Origin: Fidelibacterota bacterium SCGC AAA298-D23
GTDB taxonomy: Bacteria > Fidelibacterota > Marinisomatia > Marinisomatales > Marinisomataceae
NCBI GenBank assembly: GCA_000402655.1
Contig: AQSI01000001.1
Location: 310,001 to 374,000 of the forward strand
Length of the DNA stretch: 64,000 bases
Direction of reading: 5' to 3'
How positions within the stretch are numbered: the first letter of the stretch is position 1; each line of letters starts with the position of its first letter. A program made the translations under genes and the position numbers. A model generated the notes under the pieces. It saw nothing but the letters and a program-made list of their open reading frames with translations. It made no database searches and was not told where the DNA came from. Positions 26,600 through 34,557 of this stretch are shown here, one piece after another.

Positions 26600-26874
26600 A
26601 AAAAAAGCCAGATAAAAAGAAAACACAGTTATTGGAAGACTTCCTTGAGCTTGGTGAAAAATGTAACATAAAAATTGTACATGATAAAGGCGATTTTAAT
26701 GGCGACAACTGTTTATTATTTTCAAATGATACCATAGTTATTAATAAGCACAAACCACTTGAACAGAGATTATATGTTTTGGCAAAGTGTTTTAGTCAAA
26801 TTAATCTTGATAATGTTTATATTAAACCAGTATTGAGAGATTTAATTAATCAAGCAAAGACTGACAAGATATGA
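26596..26874 (+). CDS. Small conserved-looking protein of unknown function
   Basis: This 92-residue protein has a lysine-rich N-terminus, then a helix (L-L-E-D-F-L-E-L-G-E-K) and alternating strands (I-K-I-V-H-D-K-G-D-F, N-C-L-L-F-S-N-D-T-I-V-I-N-K). A helix with P-L-E-Q-R-L-Y-V-L-A-K and the end V-Y-I-K-P-V-L-R-D-L-I follow. The pattern 'glycine-rich turn - C-x-L - I-V-I-N-K - P-L-E-x-R - V-Y-I-x-P-x-x-R' looks like a real protein family rather than a random frame. It is translationally coupled on both sides (ATGA overlaps with the nucleotidyltransferase and the HIT gene). I cannot assign a function. Confidence 0.7.
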   Translation: MKKKPDKKKTQLLEDFLELGEKCNIKIVHDKGDFNGDNCLLFSNDTIVINKHKPLEQRLYVLAKCFSQINLDNVYIKPVLRDLINQAKTDKI

Positions 26875-27368
26875 GTAATCAAAAACATTTATGGGCTCCT
26901 TGGAAAATGGACTACTTAAAAAACAAGAAGCAGGATTCCCAAAAGATTTTTTCTGATTTTGTAGATGAAGATAATGATAAGGAACGTTTAATACTTCATC
27001 GTGCAAAACATTGTTATGTAATAATGAATTATTATCCTTATAATAATGGACATTTAATGGTTATACCATACGAAGCAGTCGACAAGTTTGAGGATCTTGA
27101 TGATGAAGTTTTATCTGAGATTATGTCTATTTCAAAAAAAGTGATGAAGATATTAAGAAGTAGTTTTAATTGCGATGGGTTCAATTTTGGAGCTAATGTT
27201 GGTGAAGGCTCGGGTGCATCCATTCAATCTCATTTGCATTTTCATATAGTACCTCGCTGGAAAAGCGATACTTCATTTATGCCAGTTATTGGAAATACAA
27301 AAGTAATGGCTCAAACCCTTCATGATACATATGATCAATTATTTAAATTATTTCAGGGTGAGCTATAA
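26871..27368 (+). CDS. HIT family hydrolase/phosphorylase
   Basis: This 165-residue histidine-triad protein has catalytic H-L-H-F-H-I-V-P-R-W near residue 124 and an N-terminal L-W-A-P-W-K-M-D-Y typical of the bacterial/archaeal branch related to Ap4A phosphorylase. G-H-L-M-V-I-P-Y and G-F-N-F-G-A-N-V-G-E-G-S-G-A are also in place. It cleaves or phosphorolyses nucleotide phosphoramidates or dinucleoside polyphosphates. The start overlaps the preceding unknown gene (ATGA); the stop shares one base with the following small membrane gene. Confidence 0.88.
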   Translation: MSNQKHLWAPWKMDYLKNKKQDSQKIFSDFVDEDNDKERLILHRAKHCYVIMNYYPYNNGHLMVIPYEAVDKFEDLDDEVLSEIMSISKKVMKILRSSFNCDGFNFGANVGEGSGASIQSHLHFHIVPRWKSDTSFMPVIGNTKVMAQTLHDTYDQLFKLFQGEL

Positions 27369-27652
27369 TGGACTTATTTTCACATTCCTGGCTCCCTTTT
27401 ATGTATCAATATGGTTTTGGGATATTGATTTTTGGTGGAGGTCTTTTTGCAGTATTTAAGGCTTATGGTGGAAAAGAATTTTGGAACCAGTATAAGATAT
27501 GGATTCAAATATTGATTTGGGGATTCATTTATGTTTCTTCAATTCACTTATTAATGACTGTTTCAGCGCTGAATGATTATCCTCAGTTATATCTAGTAAT
27601 TTTATCTTTGTACATATTCAATGTCTTTTTATTGACAAGGAAAATTACATGA
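27368..27652 (+). CDS. Small membrane protein associated with sodium:solute symporter
   Basis: This 94-residue hydrophobic protein has three predicted membrane segments (about residues 10-30, 45-62 and 70-88) and a charged loop K-A-Y-G-G-K-E-F-W. I do not recognise a family; it does not read like the DUF4212 small symporter subunit. It overlaps the symporter gene by 4 bases (ATGA), so the two are translated together and it may be an accessory subunit. This is inference from gene order only. Confidence 0.65.
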   Translation: MDLFSHSWLPFMYQYGFGILIFGGGLFAVFKAYGGKEFWNQYKIWIQILIWGFIYVSSIHLLMTVSALNDYPQLYLVILSLYIFNVFLLTRKIT

Positions 27653-29517
27653 ATACCATTGCTACTTCAGAATTATTCTGGGTTATCCTAGCTGGATATG
27701 TTTTCTTTGTATTAGGTGCGGGATTATTTTTTGCGAGAAATAATCAGTCAACGGAAGATTTCTTTTTTGGAGGAAGAAGATTTTCATGGTGGTTGATTGG
27801 AATGTCAATGTTGGCAACTGGTGTTGGTTCGCACAGTTTTGCTAAATATGCCTCTAAAGGTTTTGAATATGGGTTTTCATCCACCATGACCTATATGAAT
27901 GATTGGTTTTTTATGCCATTATTATTATTTGGTTGGATTCCAATTATCTATTACATGCAGGTCAATTCTATACCCGAATATTTTGAACGCAGATTTAATT
28001 CTACTGTAAGAAATTTATCTACGATAACTATGCTTTTATACCTCATAGGTTATATAGGTATAGGGTTATTGGCTTTAGGCTCATTATTGCAACCAATTTT
28101 AGGATGGGAAATCAATACCATTATTATAGTAGTGGCTATTATATCAGGTACTTATGTATCTCTAGGCGGTCAAACTGCAATTATATTTACTGATTTTCTA
28201 CAAGGTGTCATTCTGTTATTTGCTGGATTACTGATTTTTGGTTTGGGTATTGCTTATTTAGGAGGATTTGATTTTTTTTGGAGCAATTTATCAGCTACAA
28301 ATAAGTTACCATTAGCAGATTTTAACTCCCCACCTGACTTTAACTTTGTTGGAATTTTCTGGCAAGACGGAGTAGTTGGTTCAGTTGGATTTGCATTTAT
28401 GAATCAGGCAGTAATTATGAGATTTTTAGCATCTCGATCTGTTATCCATGCTAGAAGAGCAACTATGATGAACGTATTAGTTTTCTTGCCAATAGGTACT
28501 GTTGCAGTTTCAAATTCTGGTTGGTTGGCTAGAGCTATGGAAAATATGACCCCTGGTGTTATCACTGATTTATTACCAAATGGAAGTGCAAATGGTGTAT
28601 TTACCGTTGTTGCTTCCCTGGTAGCTAATTCAGAAGCAATTTTTGCATTTTTAGTAGCAGCAGTAGTTGCTGCTTTAATGTCCAGCTTGGATTCACAAAT
28701 TAATGCATCAGCAGCAGTAGCGGTTAATGATGTGTATACGCCATTAAGTAAGAATCCTTCTGAAAAAACACGCTTAAGAGTTTCCATGTTTACTTCCTTG
28801 CTTGTTACCTTTGTTGGGATACAGGCAGCATTCTTATTTGCACAATATGGAACCATTTATGAGGCTCATGGTGCATTTCATAGCGTTGTGACTCCGCCGA
28901 TGGTTACGGTTATTTTCCTTGGTATTTTCTGGCAGCGCTTTTCATCAAGAGCAGCTGTATTAACATTTGTCCTAGGTGCAGCATTTATTTTTCTTGGTAT
29001 CGAGTACCCTCAAATTTTTGTTCAACCATTCTCACATGGGATTGAATATGTTGAAGCAAAACCATGGTCATATATTAGAGCATTATATAATGTAGTGGCA
29101 TGTACATCCATTGGGATCATAGTAACCTTACTTACTTCAAAACCAAATCAATCACACTACGAACAAATTAAAGGATTAACTCTTTGGACTATTAAAGGCG
29201 GTCCAACATTCTTTAAAGGTTCAGAGGTTAATGAAAATGCAGGTAGTAAAATTACCTTCGCTGGTGATATGATTAAAGTTGTGGATGACTCATATAATAA
29301 AATATATTTACCAGCAGATTTGATGAAAGATCTTGGCGCAAAAGAAGGAGATTTTGCATATATATCTGATACAAGATGGTACTTGGGTGGAATCAAGTCA
29401 ACTCACGCCTACATTGGAAAAATGTCATCAAGTAATAAAATTGAAATCTCTAAAAATGTTCAGAATCATGGTCAATTTGATCCTTCAAAAAAATTATTTA
29501 TTGAGTTAGAATTATAA
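27649..29517 (+). CDS. Sodium:solute symporter (SSS family)
   Basis: This 622-residue protein has about 13 membrane helices. The N-terminal half shows F-F-F-G-G-R-R-F-S-W-W-L-I-G-M-S-M-L-A-T-G-V-G-S, the usual SSS helix 1-2 region. The G-G-Q-T-A-I-I-F-T-D-F-L-Q-G motif and S-S-L-D-S-Q-I-N-A-S-A-A (helix 8, sodium-site serines) are in place. The last ~110 residues are hydrophilic and probably cytoplasmic. Substrates in this family include sugars, amino acids and nucleosides; none is assignable here. The gene ends the run that began at tgt, and the TonB receptor lies just downstream behind its own leader. Confidence 0.9.
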   Translation: MNTIATSELFWVILAGYVFFVLGAGLFFARNNQSTEDFFFGGRRFSWWLIGMSMLATGVGSHSFAKYASKGFEYGFSSTMTYMNDWFFMPLLLFGWIPIIYYMQVNSIPEYFERRFNSTVRNLSTITMLLYLIGYIGIGLLALGSLLQPILGWEINTIIIVVAIISGTYVSLGGQTAIIFTDFLQGVILLFAGLLIFGLGIAYLGGFDFFWSNLSATNKLPLADFNSPPDFNFVGIFWQDGVVGSVGFAFMNQAVIMRFLASRSVIHARRATMMNVLVFLPIGTVAVSNSGWLARAMENMTPGVITDLLPNGSANGVFTVVASLVANSEAIFAFLVAAVVAALMSSLDSQINASAAVAVNDVYTPLSKNPSEKTRLRVSMFTSLLVTFVGIQAAFLFAQYGTIYEAHGAFHSVVTPPMVTVIFLGIFWQRFSSRAAVLTFVLGAAFIFLGIEYPQIFVQPFSHGIEYVEAKPWSYIRALYNVVACTSIGIIVTLLTSKPNQSHYEQIKGLTLWTIKGGPTFFKGSEVNENAGSKITFAGDMIKVVDDSYNKIYLPADLMKDLGAKEGDFAYISDTRWYLGGIKSTHAYIGKMSSSNKIEISKNVQNHGQFDPSKKLFIELEL

Positions 29518-29531
29518 ATTCCAAAAAAAAA

Positions 29532-29561
29532 TTGACAAATATTTTTTTCTTTGTTTAAACT
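29532..29561 (+). promoter_or_regulatory. Promoter for TonB receptor leader
   Basis: A perfect -35 hexamer TTGACA (29532-29537) is followed after 18 bases by TAAACT (29556-29561; 4 of 6 to TATAAT), or after 17 bases by TTAAAC. Transcription would start near 29568, just before the first copy of the tandem leader element, giving a leader of about 195 nt. Confidence 0.5.
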
Positions 29562-29577
29562 ATCGTAGTTAAAATCG

Positions 29578-29638
29578 CTTTTTAAGATGTTGAAGCAGGT
29601 CTTAATGAAAAAATTGGCCTGGCCATGCACTTAAAAAG
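29578..29638 (+). ncRNA. Tandem leader RNA element, copy 1
   Basis: Outer stem P1 is a perfect 9-bp pairing of CTTTTTAAG (29578-29586) with CTTAAAAAG (29630-29638). Inside, the 5' loop carries GTTGAAG (29589-29595). P2 is CAGGTC (29596-29601) with GGCCTG (29616-29621), one G-U. The apical loop contains ATGAAAAAA, and the 3' loop is GCCATGCA (29622-29629). Two stems flank a conserved asymmetric internal loop, a typical small-aptamer layout. A short frame starts at the loop's ATG (29625) and stops at 29663 (12 residues), without a ribosome-binding site. Confidence 0.6.
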
Positions 29639-29647
29639 ATTTTCACT

Positions 29648-29710
29648 ACTTTTTAAGAGTTGAAGCAGACGTGGATGAGAAAACAAGTCTGGCCATGCGA
29701 TTAAAAAAGT
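29648..29710 (+). ncRNA. Tandem leader RNA element, copy 2
   Basis: P1 pairs TTTTTAA (29650-29656) with TTAAAAA (29701-29707), extended by AC/GT after one bulged A. The 5' loop has GTTGAAG (29659-29665). P2 is CAGAC (29666-29670) with GTCTG (29687-29691), a different helix sequence from copy 1. The apical loop contains ATGAGAAAA, and the 3' loop is GCCATGCGA (29692-29700). The conserved blocks lie 70 bases after those of copy 1. A six-codon frame (M-R-L-K-K-S) starts at its ATG (29695) and ends at 29715, again without a ribosome-binding site. Confidence 0.6.
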
Positions 29711-29720
29711 CTTAGGGGGC

Positions 29721-29778
29721 GTTTTTAAAAGTTGAAGCTAATTTTATGAAAAGGAGATTAGGCCATGCGATTAAAAAC
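29721..29778 (+). ncRNA. Tandem leader RNA element, copy 3, containing the RBS and start codon
   Basis: P1 pairs GTTTTTAA (29721-29728) with TTAAAAAC (29771-29778); the closing pair is G-C where copy 1 has C-G. The 5' loop has GTTGAAG (29731-29737). P2 is CTAAT (29738-29742) with ATTAG (29757-29761), again a different helix. The apical loop carries ATGAAAAGGAG, so the receptor gene's AAGGAG (29751-29756) sits in the hairpin loop. Its ATG (29765) lies in the 3' conserved loop GCCATGCGA. Folding would therefore directly affect translation initiation. Confidence 0.62.
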
Positions 29779-32500
29779 AATTATGCTATACTTATGTCTC
29801 GTCACATCACATTTATTTTCACAAACAGGTAATTTATTAGGAACAGTTTCAGATTCAAATGGTTCCTTTCCATTACCAGGAGCCAATGTTTATTTGGAGG
29901 GAACTAACTTTGGAGGAATAACTGATTCCGGAGGAAAGGTTTATCTTTCGAATCTGCCAGCAGGAAATTATAAGCTAGTAGTGTCGTATATTGGATATGA
30001 AAATCAAGAAAAAGATATTTCTATAGATGCAGAAAGTTTGAATACTTTTGCAGTAGAATTATCAGTTGGAACATTAGTTGGAAACGATATTGATGTAATT
30101 GGTAATTCTTTATCGGGTCAGGCTAGAGCGTTAAACAATCAAAAAAATAAATCAAATATTAGTAATGTTATCTCATCCGATCAGGTTGGAAAGTTTCCAG
30201 ACTCAAATATCGGAGATGCATTAAAACGTGTCCCTGGAATAGCTGTATACAACGACATGGGTGAAGCTAGATTTGGACATGTTCGCGGAACTCCATCTAG
30301 TTTTAATTCAGCAACCATCAATGGTGAAAGAATGCCTTCCGCAGAGGCTACGACAAGAAGTAACCAGTTGGATTTGATTCCTGCTGATATGATCCAAACT
30401 GTTGAAGTTATCAAAGCACTTACCCCAGATATGGACGCAGATGCAATAGGAGGTTCTATTAATATTATTACACGAAAAGCTGCAGGAAGACGAACATCAG
30501 TTACTGTCGGAAGAGGTGATAATGCCCTAGATCAAGCTGGTAAAATAGTACATTTATCAGGAATGCATTCCAATAGATCAGAAGATAGTAATTTTGGATA
30601 TATGTTTAATTTCTCTTTTTATGATAACTGGACAGGTTCAGATAATATTGAAGCTGAATGGGACGATGAAGGAAATATTGTTGAACATGATATTAGAAAA
30701 TATTTAGTTCATCGTGAAAGAAAGAGTCTTGGATTGAGATTCGATTATAATTTGGGTAATACAGAATTATATACAAATCTTAATTTTAATGATCGTGATG
30801 ATTATGAAAATAGGTATCGTCAAAGAATAAAGGATTTGGACGAAGGAGAAGGTAGTCAAGAAATAAGAAGACAAACAAAAGCAGGATTACCAGGTAATGA
30901 ATATGGAAGATTGGAAGACCAAAAACTTTTTTCTTATAAATTTGGTGGTACAAGTCTTTTAGATAAGCTAAAACTAGATTATTCTTTTAAAATTTCAGAG
31001 GCTTCAGAGTTGAGACCGAATGAAAGATATCTAGCTTTAAGATTAAAAAAACAAACTGCTGTTTGGAATCAAAGTACTGAAAAGCCAAACTTTACTTTTT
31101 CAAATGCAATCGCTGCAGACTTAAATAATTCATGGGATTTTAGAAACTTGATTGAAGAAAGAAGAGATACGGACGAGAAAGCCAGAAGTTTTAAAGTTGA
31201 TGCTGATTATAACTTTAGTGACAATTTAAAACTTGAGGCAGGATTAAAGATTAGTACAAGAAAGAAAGAAAGACGTAATGAGTTCTATGAATTTGAACCA
31301 GTTGATGAAGATGCTTTTTTAGCTGATGCTTTTTCAAACATCGTAAGTCAAAATAAAAGTGAATGGCTAAATGACGGAGATGGAACTTCTTATAATTCTG
31401 GATCATATGTTAGCAGAGAATTTGTAGGAAATCTAGATTTATCAAATACAGCACTCTTTGAACGAGTTGTAGTTGAAGAGGAATTAGCTGGAAATTTCAA
31501 AGCGTCTGAAGATATTACCTCATTCTATGGTATGGCAACATATGATTATTCTGATCGATTATTAATAGTTGGCGGTTTAAGACTAGAAAGAACCTCCTTA
31601 TATGATCTTGAAGCAAGAAGTTATGATGAAGATAACGATGTAAATAATGTTATATCAGCATCTGATAATGACTATACTGATGTATTGCCTTCTTTACATA
31701 TGATTTATGATTTAGATGGTGTATCTAAACTTAGGGTTGCTTTAACAAAATCTTTAGCAAGACCTAACTATTTTGATACTGTTCCATATCAACAAGTAAA
31801 AATTGAAGATGAGGAAATTAAGGTTGGTAATCCCAAACTTGAGCCTACTATTTCAACCAACTTTGATATTTCTTTTGAAAGATATTATGATGATGTTGGA
31901 CTATTTTCAGCAGGAATTTTCACAAAGGATATCAACAATTTTGTTGTTTATACTAGTGGTTATGTATCTCCAACTGATAATTTACCAGATTATGACGGTT
32001 TTCAATTAGAAAAGGCATTAAACGGTGGAAATGCATCTTTATTAGGAGCTGAAATTGCATTCCAAAGACAGGTTTTACCTGGGCTTGGTTTGTATGCTAA
32101 TGTTACAGTCATTGATTCAAAAATAGATGAATTAGATCCACAACTCCAAGAGGATAGACCTGATGTAAAAGATAATCCGATGCCAGGAACGTCTCAGTTG
32201 ACTTATAATCTTTCAATGTCATACGAAAGAGGGCCAATGACAGTTCGTCTTTCACTTAATCATCAAGGCGAATTCCTTGAAGAGTTTAATGATTCTAAAG
32301 CTGAAGATAGATGGTATGACAAATCAACCTATGTTGATTTGAATGCAAATTATAATATAAGAGAAAATATCTCTCTTTATGCTGATTTAAATAATTTAAC
32401 TAATCAACCACTGAGATATTATCAAGGAAGTAGTAGATATTTAATGCAAGAAGAATATTACAATACAAAATTTACAATTGGTATAAAAGCTGATCTGTAA
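29765..32500 (+). CDS. TonB-dependent receptor with carboxypeptidase-regulatory-like N-terminal domain
   Basis: This 911-residue outer-membrane transporter has a signal peptide (M-R-L-K-T-I-M, hydrophobic core, ending L-F-S-Q). A CarboxypepD_reg-like beta-sandwich follows (about residues 22-105, G-N-L-L-G-T-V-S-D and G-A-N-V-Y-L-E-G). The plug domain (about 120-235) shows G-D-A-L-K-R-V-P-G-I-A, R-G-x-P-S-S-F-N-S-A-T-I-N-G and the end A-D-A-I-G-G-S-I-N-I-I-T-R-K. The beta-barrel ends N-T-K-F-T-I-G-I-K-A-D-L. It resembles the TonB receptors that take up carbohydrates or other large substrates. The ATG at 29765 has AAGGAG eight bases upstream; the next ATG (29783) would lose the positive signal-peptide end. 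The start lies inside the third leader element. Confidence 0.93.
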   Translation: MRLKTIMLYLCLVTSHLFSQTGNLLGTVSDSNGSFPLPGANVYLEGTNFGGITDSGGKVYLSNLPAGNYKLVVSYIGYENQEKDISIDAESLNTFAVELSVGTLVGNDIDVIGNSLSGQARALNNQKNKSNISNVISSDQVGKFPDSNIGDALKRVPGIAVYNDMGEARFGHVRGTPSSFNSATINGERMPSAEATTRSNQLDLIPADMIQTVEVIKALTPDMDADAIGGSINIITRKAAGRRTSVTVGRGDNALDQAGKIVHLSGMHSNRSEDSNFGYMFNFSFYDNWTGSDNIEAEWDDEGNIVEHDIRKYLVHRERKSLGLRFDYNLGNTELYTNLNFNDRDDYENRYRQRIKDLDEGEGSQEIRRQTKAGLPGNEYGRLEDQKLFSYKFGGTSLLDKLKLDYSFKISEASELRPNERYLALRLKKQTAVWNQSTEKPNFTFSNAIAADLNNSWDFRNLIEERRDTDEKARSFKVDADYNFSDNLKLEAGLKISTRKKERRNEFYEFEPVDEDAFLADAFSNIVSQNKSEWLNDGDGTSYNSGSYVSREFVGNLDLSNTALFERVVVEEELAGNFKASEDITSFYGMATYDYSDRLLIVGGLRLERTSLYDLEARSYDEDNDVNNVISASDNDYTDVLPSLHMIYDLDGVSKLRVALTKSLARPNYFDTVPYQQVKIEDEEIKVGNPKLEPTISTNFDISFERYYDDVGLFSAGIFTKDINNFVVYTSGYVSPTDNLPDYDGFQLEKALNGGNASLLGAEIAFQRQVLPGLGLYANVTVIDSKIDELDPQLQEDRPDVKDNPMPGTSQLTYNLSMSYERGPMTVRLSLNHQGEFLEEFNDSKAEDRWYDKSTYVDLNANYNIRENISLYADLNNLTNQPLRYYQGSSRYLMQEEYYNTKFTIGIKADL

Positions 32501-32508
32501 ATTTGGTT

Positions 32509-32552
32509 GTTATTATTCTAATCGAAAATAAAAGTAATAATACTTGTTTTTT
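32509..32552 (+). terminator. Possible weak intrinsic terminator after TonB receptor
   Basis: GT-ATTATT (32509-32517, one bulged T) can pair with AATAATAC (32536-32543), followed by TTGTTTTTT. The stem is AT-only apart from one pair and the loop is 18 nt, so termination strength is doubtful. Confidence 0.3.
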
Positions 32553-32582
32553 CGATAATAATATTAAAAATTTCTACCATCT

Positions 32583-32655
32583 TCCGGAGTAGCTCAGTTG
32601 GTAGAGCGAGTGACTGTTAATCACCAGGTCGGGGGTTCGAGTCCCTCCTCCGGAG
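32583..32655 (+). tRNA. tRNA-Asn(GTT)
   Basis: This 73-nt cloverleaf has acceptor TCCGGAG/CTCCGGA, D-stem GCTC/GAGC, anticodon loop CTGTTAA (anticodon GTT) and T-loop TTCGAGT with a 5-bp stem. The discriminator base is G, as expected for tRNA-Asn. CCA is not encoded. The top anticodon-stem pair (A27-C43) is mismatched. In this organism the tRNA is probably charged through Asp-tRNA(Asn) amidation, judged from gatC and the AspRS type. Confidence 0.95.
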
Positions 32656-32691
32656 CTTGCATGTCAGGCTCTATAATAGGAAATAAATAAG

Positions 32692-33666
32692 TTGGATTTT
32701 CTAACACTATGGTCTTTATTGGGTTTTTTATTTGCAGTATATGCTGTAACCGCTAATGATAGCATTCAAACCTTAGGAACATATATTTCATCAAACAGAG
32801 ATATTAAATGGTATTGGATGTTTGCGTATATGGGTTCCATTTTTGTTTTCACTATGATTCAAGGCTTTTCAATAAATGATCCAGCATTTGGAAGATTAGA
32901 TAAATTTGAACCAATTATCATTCAATGGTATCATGCATTAGCTCCACTTGTTTTAGTGGCATTAACCAGATTAAAAATTCCAGTCTCTACCACATTCCTA
33001 GTACTCTCCGTTTTTGCTACTTCTATAGTAATGGAGCAAATGCTGATTAAAAGTTTTGTTGGTTATGCTGTTTCATTTGTCTTTGCATGTGGTTCATGGT
33101 ATCTGATCAGTAAATATTTCCTTTATGAAGGGGAAAAAGGTGACAACAAATACAATAATTATTGGAGAGTTGCTCAGTGGTTAACTACTGGATGGCTATG
33201 GTCAACATGGCTAAAGCATGATTTAGCCAATATCATGATTTTCTTACCAAGATATAGTTCGGTACAGTCGTTTCAATTTCAGCTGTTTGTTGTTTCAATA
33301 ATGTTAATGGGTTTAGCATTTATGTTTTATGAACGAGGTGGGCGAATACAAGAAATTGTTTTATCCAAAACGAATACTCGATATGTCAGATCTGCTACAC
33401 TAATCGATCTAGTTTATTGTTTTGTTCTATATTATTTCAAAGAGGTAAATAATATTCCTATGAGTACAACTTTTGTATTTATGGGAATGTTAGCCGGAAG
33501 AGAACTAGGTATTTGGCTGTCAATCGGTTATGGAAAATTAACATATACTGACAGGCACAAAAAAGCTATTTTTCCAATGCTTTACATGGATTTTTTAAGA
33601 TTAATGCTAGGCTTAATGATTAGCGTTTCTCTTGCTTATGGAATTCAATGGTATTCCAACCTATAA
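32692..33666 (+). CDS. Polytopic membrane protein resembling PiT-type phosphate permeases
   Basis: This 324-residue protein has about nine membrane helices. The N-terminus has V-T-A-N-D-S-I-Q-T-L-G-T, and a later segment has K-H-D-L-A-N-I-M-I-F-L-P-R. These look like the two inverted-repeat G-A-N-D-x-A-N-x-x-G motifs of PiT permeases. P-V-S-T-T-F and P-M-S-T-T-F parallel the P-V-S-T-T-H motifs. The family assignment is therefore plausible but divergent; the substrate may differ from phosphate. The start is TTG at 32692, and the N-terminal helix begins at once. tRNA-Asn lies 36 bases upstream. Confidence 0.6.
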   Translation: MDFLTLWSLLGFLFAVYAVTANDSIQTLGTYISSNRDIKWYWMFAYMGSIFVFTMIQGFSINDPAFGRLDKFEPIIIQWYHALAPLVLVALTRLKIPVSTTFLVLSVFATSIVMEQMLIKSFVGYAVSFVFACGSWYLISKYFLYEGEKGDNKYNNYWRVAQWLTTGWLWSTWLKHDLANIMIFLPRYSSVQSFQFQLFVVSIMLMGLAFMFYERGGRIQEIVLSKTNTRYVRSATLIDLVYCFVLYYFKEVNNIPMSTTFVFMGMLAGRELGIWLSIGYGKLTYTDRHKKAIFPMLYMDFLRLMLGLMISVSLAYGIQWYSNL

Positions 33667-33682
33667 TACTCTATTTTATCAT

Positions 33683-34516
33683 ATGAATCTTAAAAATAAA
33701 CTTGTTCTTATTACAGGAGGAGCTAAAGGTATAGGTTTAGCTACTGCACAAAGAATTCTAAATGAAGGTGGAAAAGTAATTCTTTGGGATTTCAATGAAG
33801 ATGATCTAAACAAAACTGTTAATAATTTTAAAGAGCAGGGATTTGATGTTTTTTCACAAATTTGTAATGTAACAAACAAAGAGCAGGTATATAGTAATGC
33901 AAATATCATTAAACAAAAGTTTGGTAGTTTAGATATCTTAATTAATAATGCTGGTACTGTTTATACAGGATATATGCTGGATAGAAGTGATGAAGAGCTT
34001 GAAAATCTTATTAATGTAAACTTCACATCGATGATATATACCATTCGTGCATTTATGCCAGGTATGCTTGAAAAAAATTCAGGTCATATTATAAATATTT
34101 CTTCTGCATCATCAATGACTGGTGCTCCAAAGTTGGCAGTATATGCTGCTACTAAATGGGCTGTAGCAGGACTTACTGAATCTTTGAGACTCGAAGTACA
34201 AAAGATGGGAAAATCTGGTGTAAGATTTTCTTCCATTCATCCAAACTTTTTAAAGAAAGGATTATTTGAAGGAACTAAGCTTAATTTTCTAGGTCAGTTA
34301 TTAGCTCCAGGTGTGAAGAGTCATGATGCTGTAGCTAAAGTCATTGTAAATCGTGCAATAAAGCTCGGATTCCATTCTCCTAAAGTTCCTTGGATTATGA
34401 ACCAAGTAGTTTTGCTTAGAGCCTTACTACCAAGCTCTCTGTTAATTAAAGTAAGTAGTCTTTATGGTTTATATGATATGATGGATGATTATAAGGGTTA
34501 TAAAGATGGAAGATAA
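33683..34516 (+). CDS. Short-chain dehydrogenase/reductase
   Basis: This 277-residue classical SDR has the cofactor motif T-G-G-A-K-G-I-G (about residues 11-18), N-N-A-G near residue 90, catalytic serine in I-S-S-A-S-S-M and Y-A-A-T-K (Y-x-x-x-K). An acidic residue follows beta-2 (L-W-D-F-N), favouring NAD over NADP. The C-terminal ~80 residues are longer than average and hydrophobic, as in SDRs acting on lipids or retinol-like alcohols. I chose ATG 33683 over the in-frame ATG at 33632, which lies inside the preceding gene and adds no SDR sequence. Confidence 0.85.
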   Translation: MNLKNKLVLITGGAKGIGLATAQRILNEGGKVILWDFNEDDLNKTVNNFKEQGFDVFSQICNVTNKEQVYSNANIIKQKFGSLDILINNAGTVYTGYMLDRSDEELENLINVNFTSMIYTIRAFMPGMLEKNSGHIINISSASSMTGAPKLAVYAATKWAVAGLTESLRLEVQKMGKSGVRFSSIHPNFLKKGLFEGTKLNFLGQLLAPGVKSHDAVAKVIVNRAIKLGFHSPKVPWIMNQVVLLRALLPSSLLIKVSSLYGLYDMMDDYKGYKDGR

Positions 34517-34557
34517 TTTTACTTTACTCTTTTTTTGAAACACAATAGAATTTGGAC

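Noticed and set aside
28404..28856. 150-codon minus-strand frame inside the symporter gene
   Set aside because: Low-complexity alanine/threonine composition and complete overlap with a well-supported SSS gene.
29578..29778. Tandem repeats read as a CRISPR array
   Set aside because: Only three units; conserved blocks are split by variable but paired stems, there are no uniform spacers, and no cas genes are nearby.
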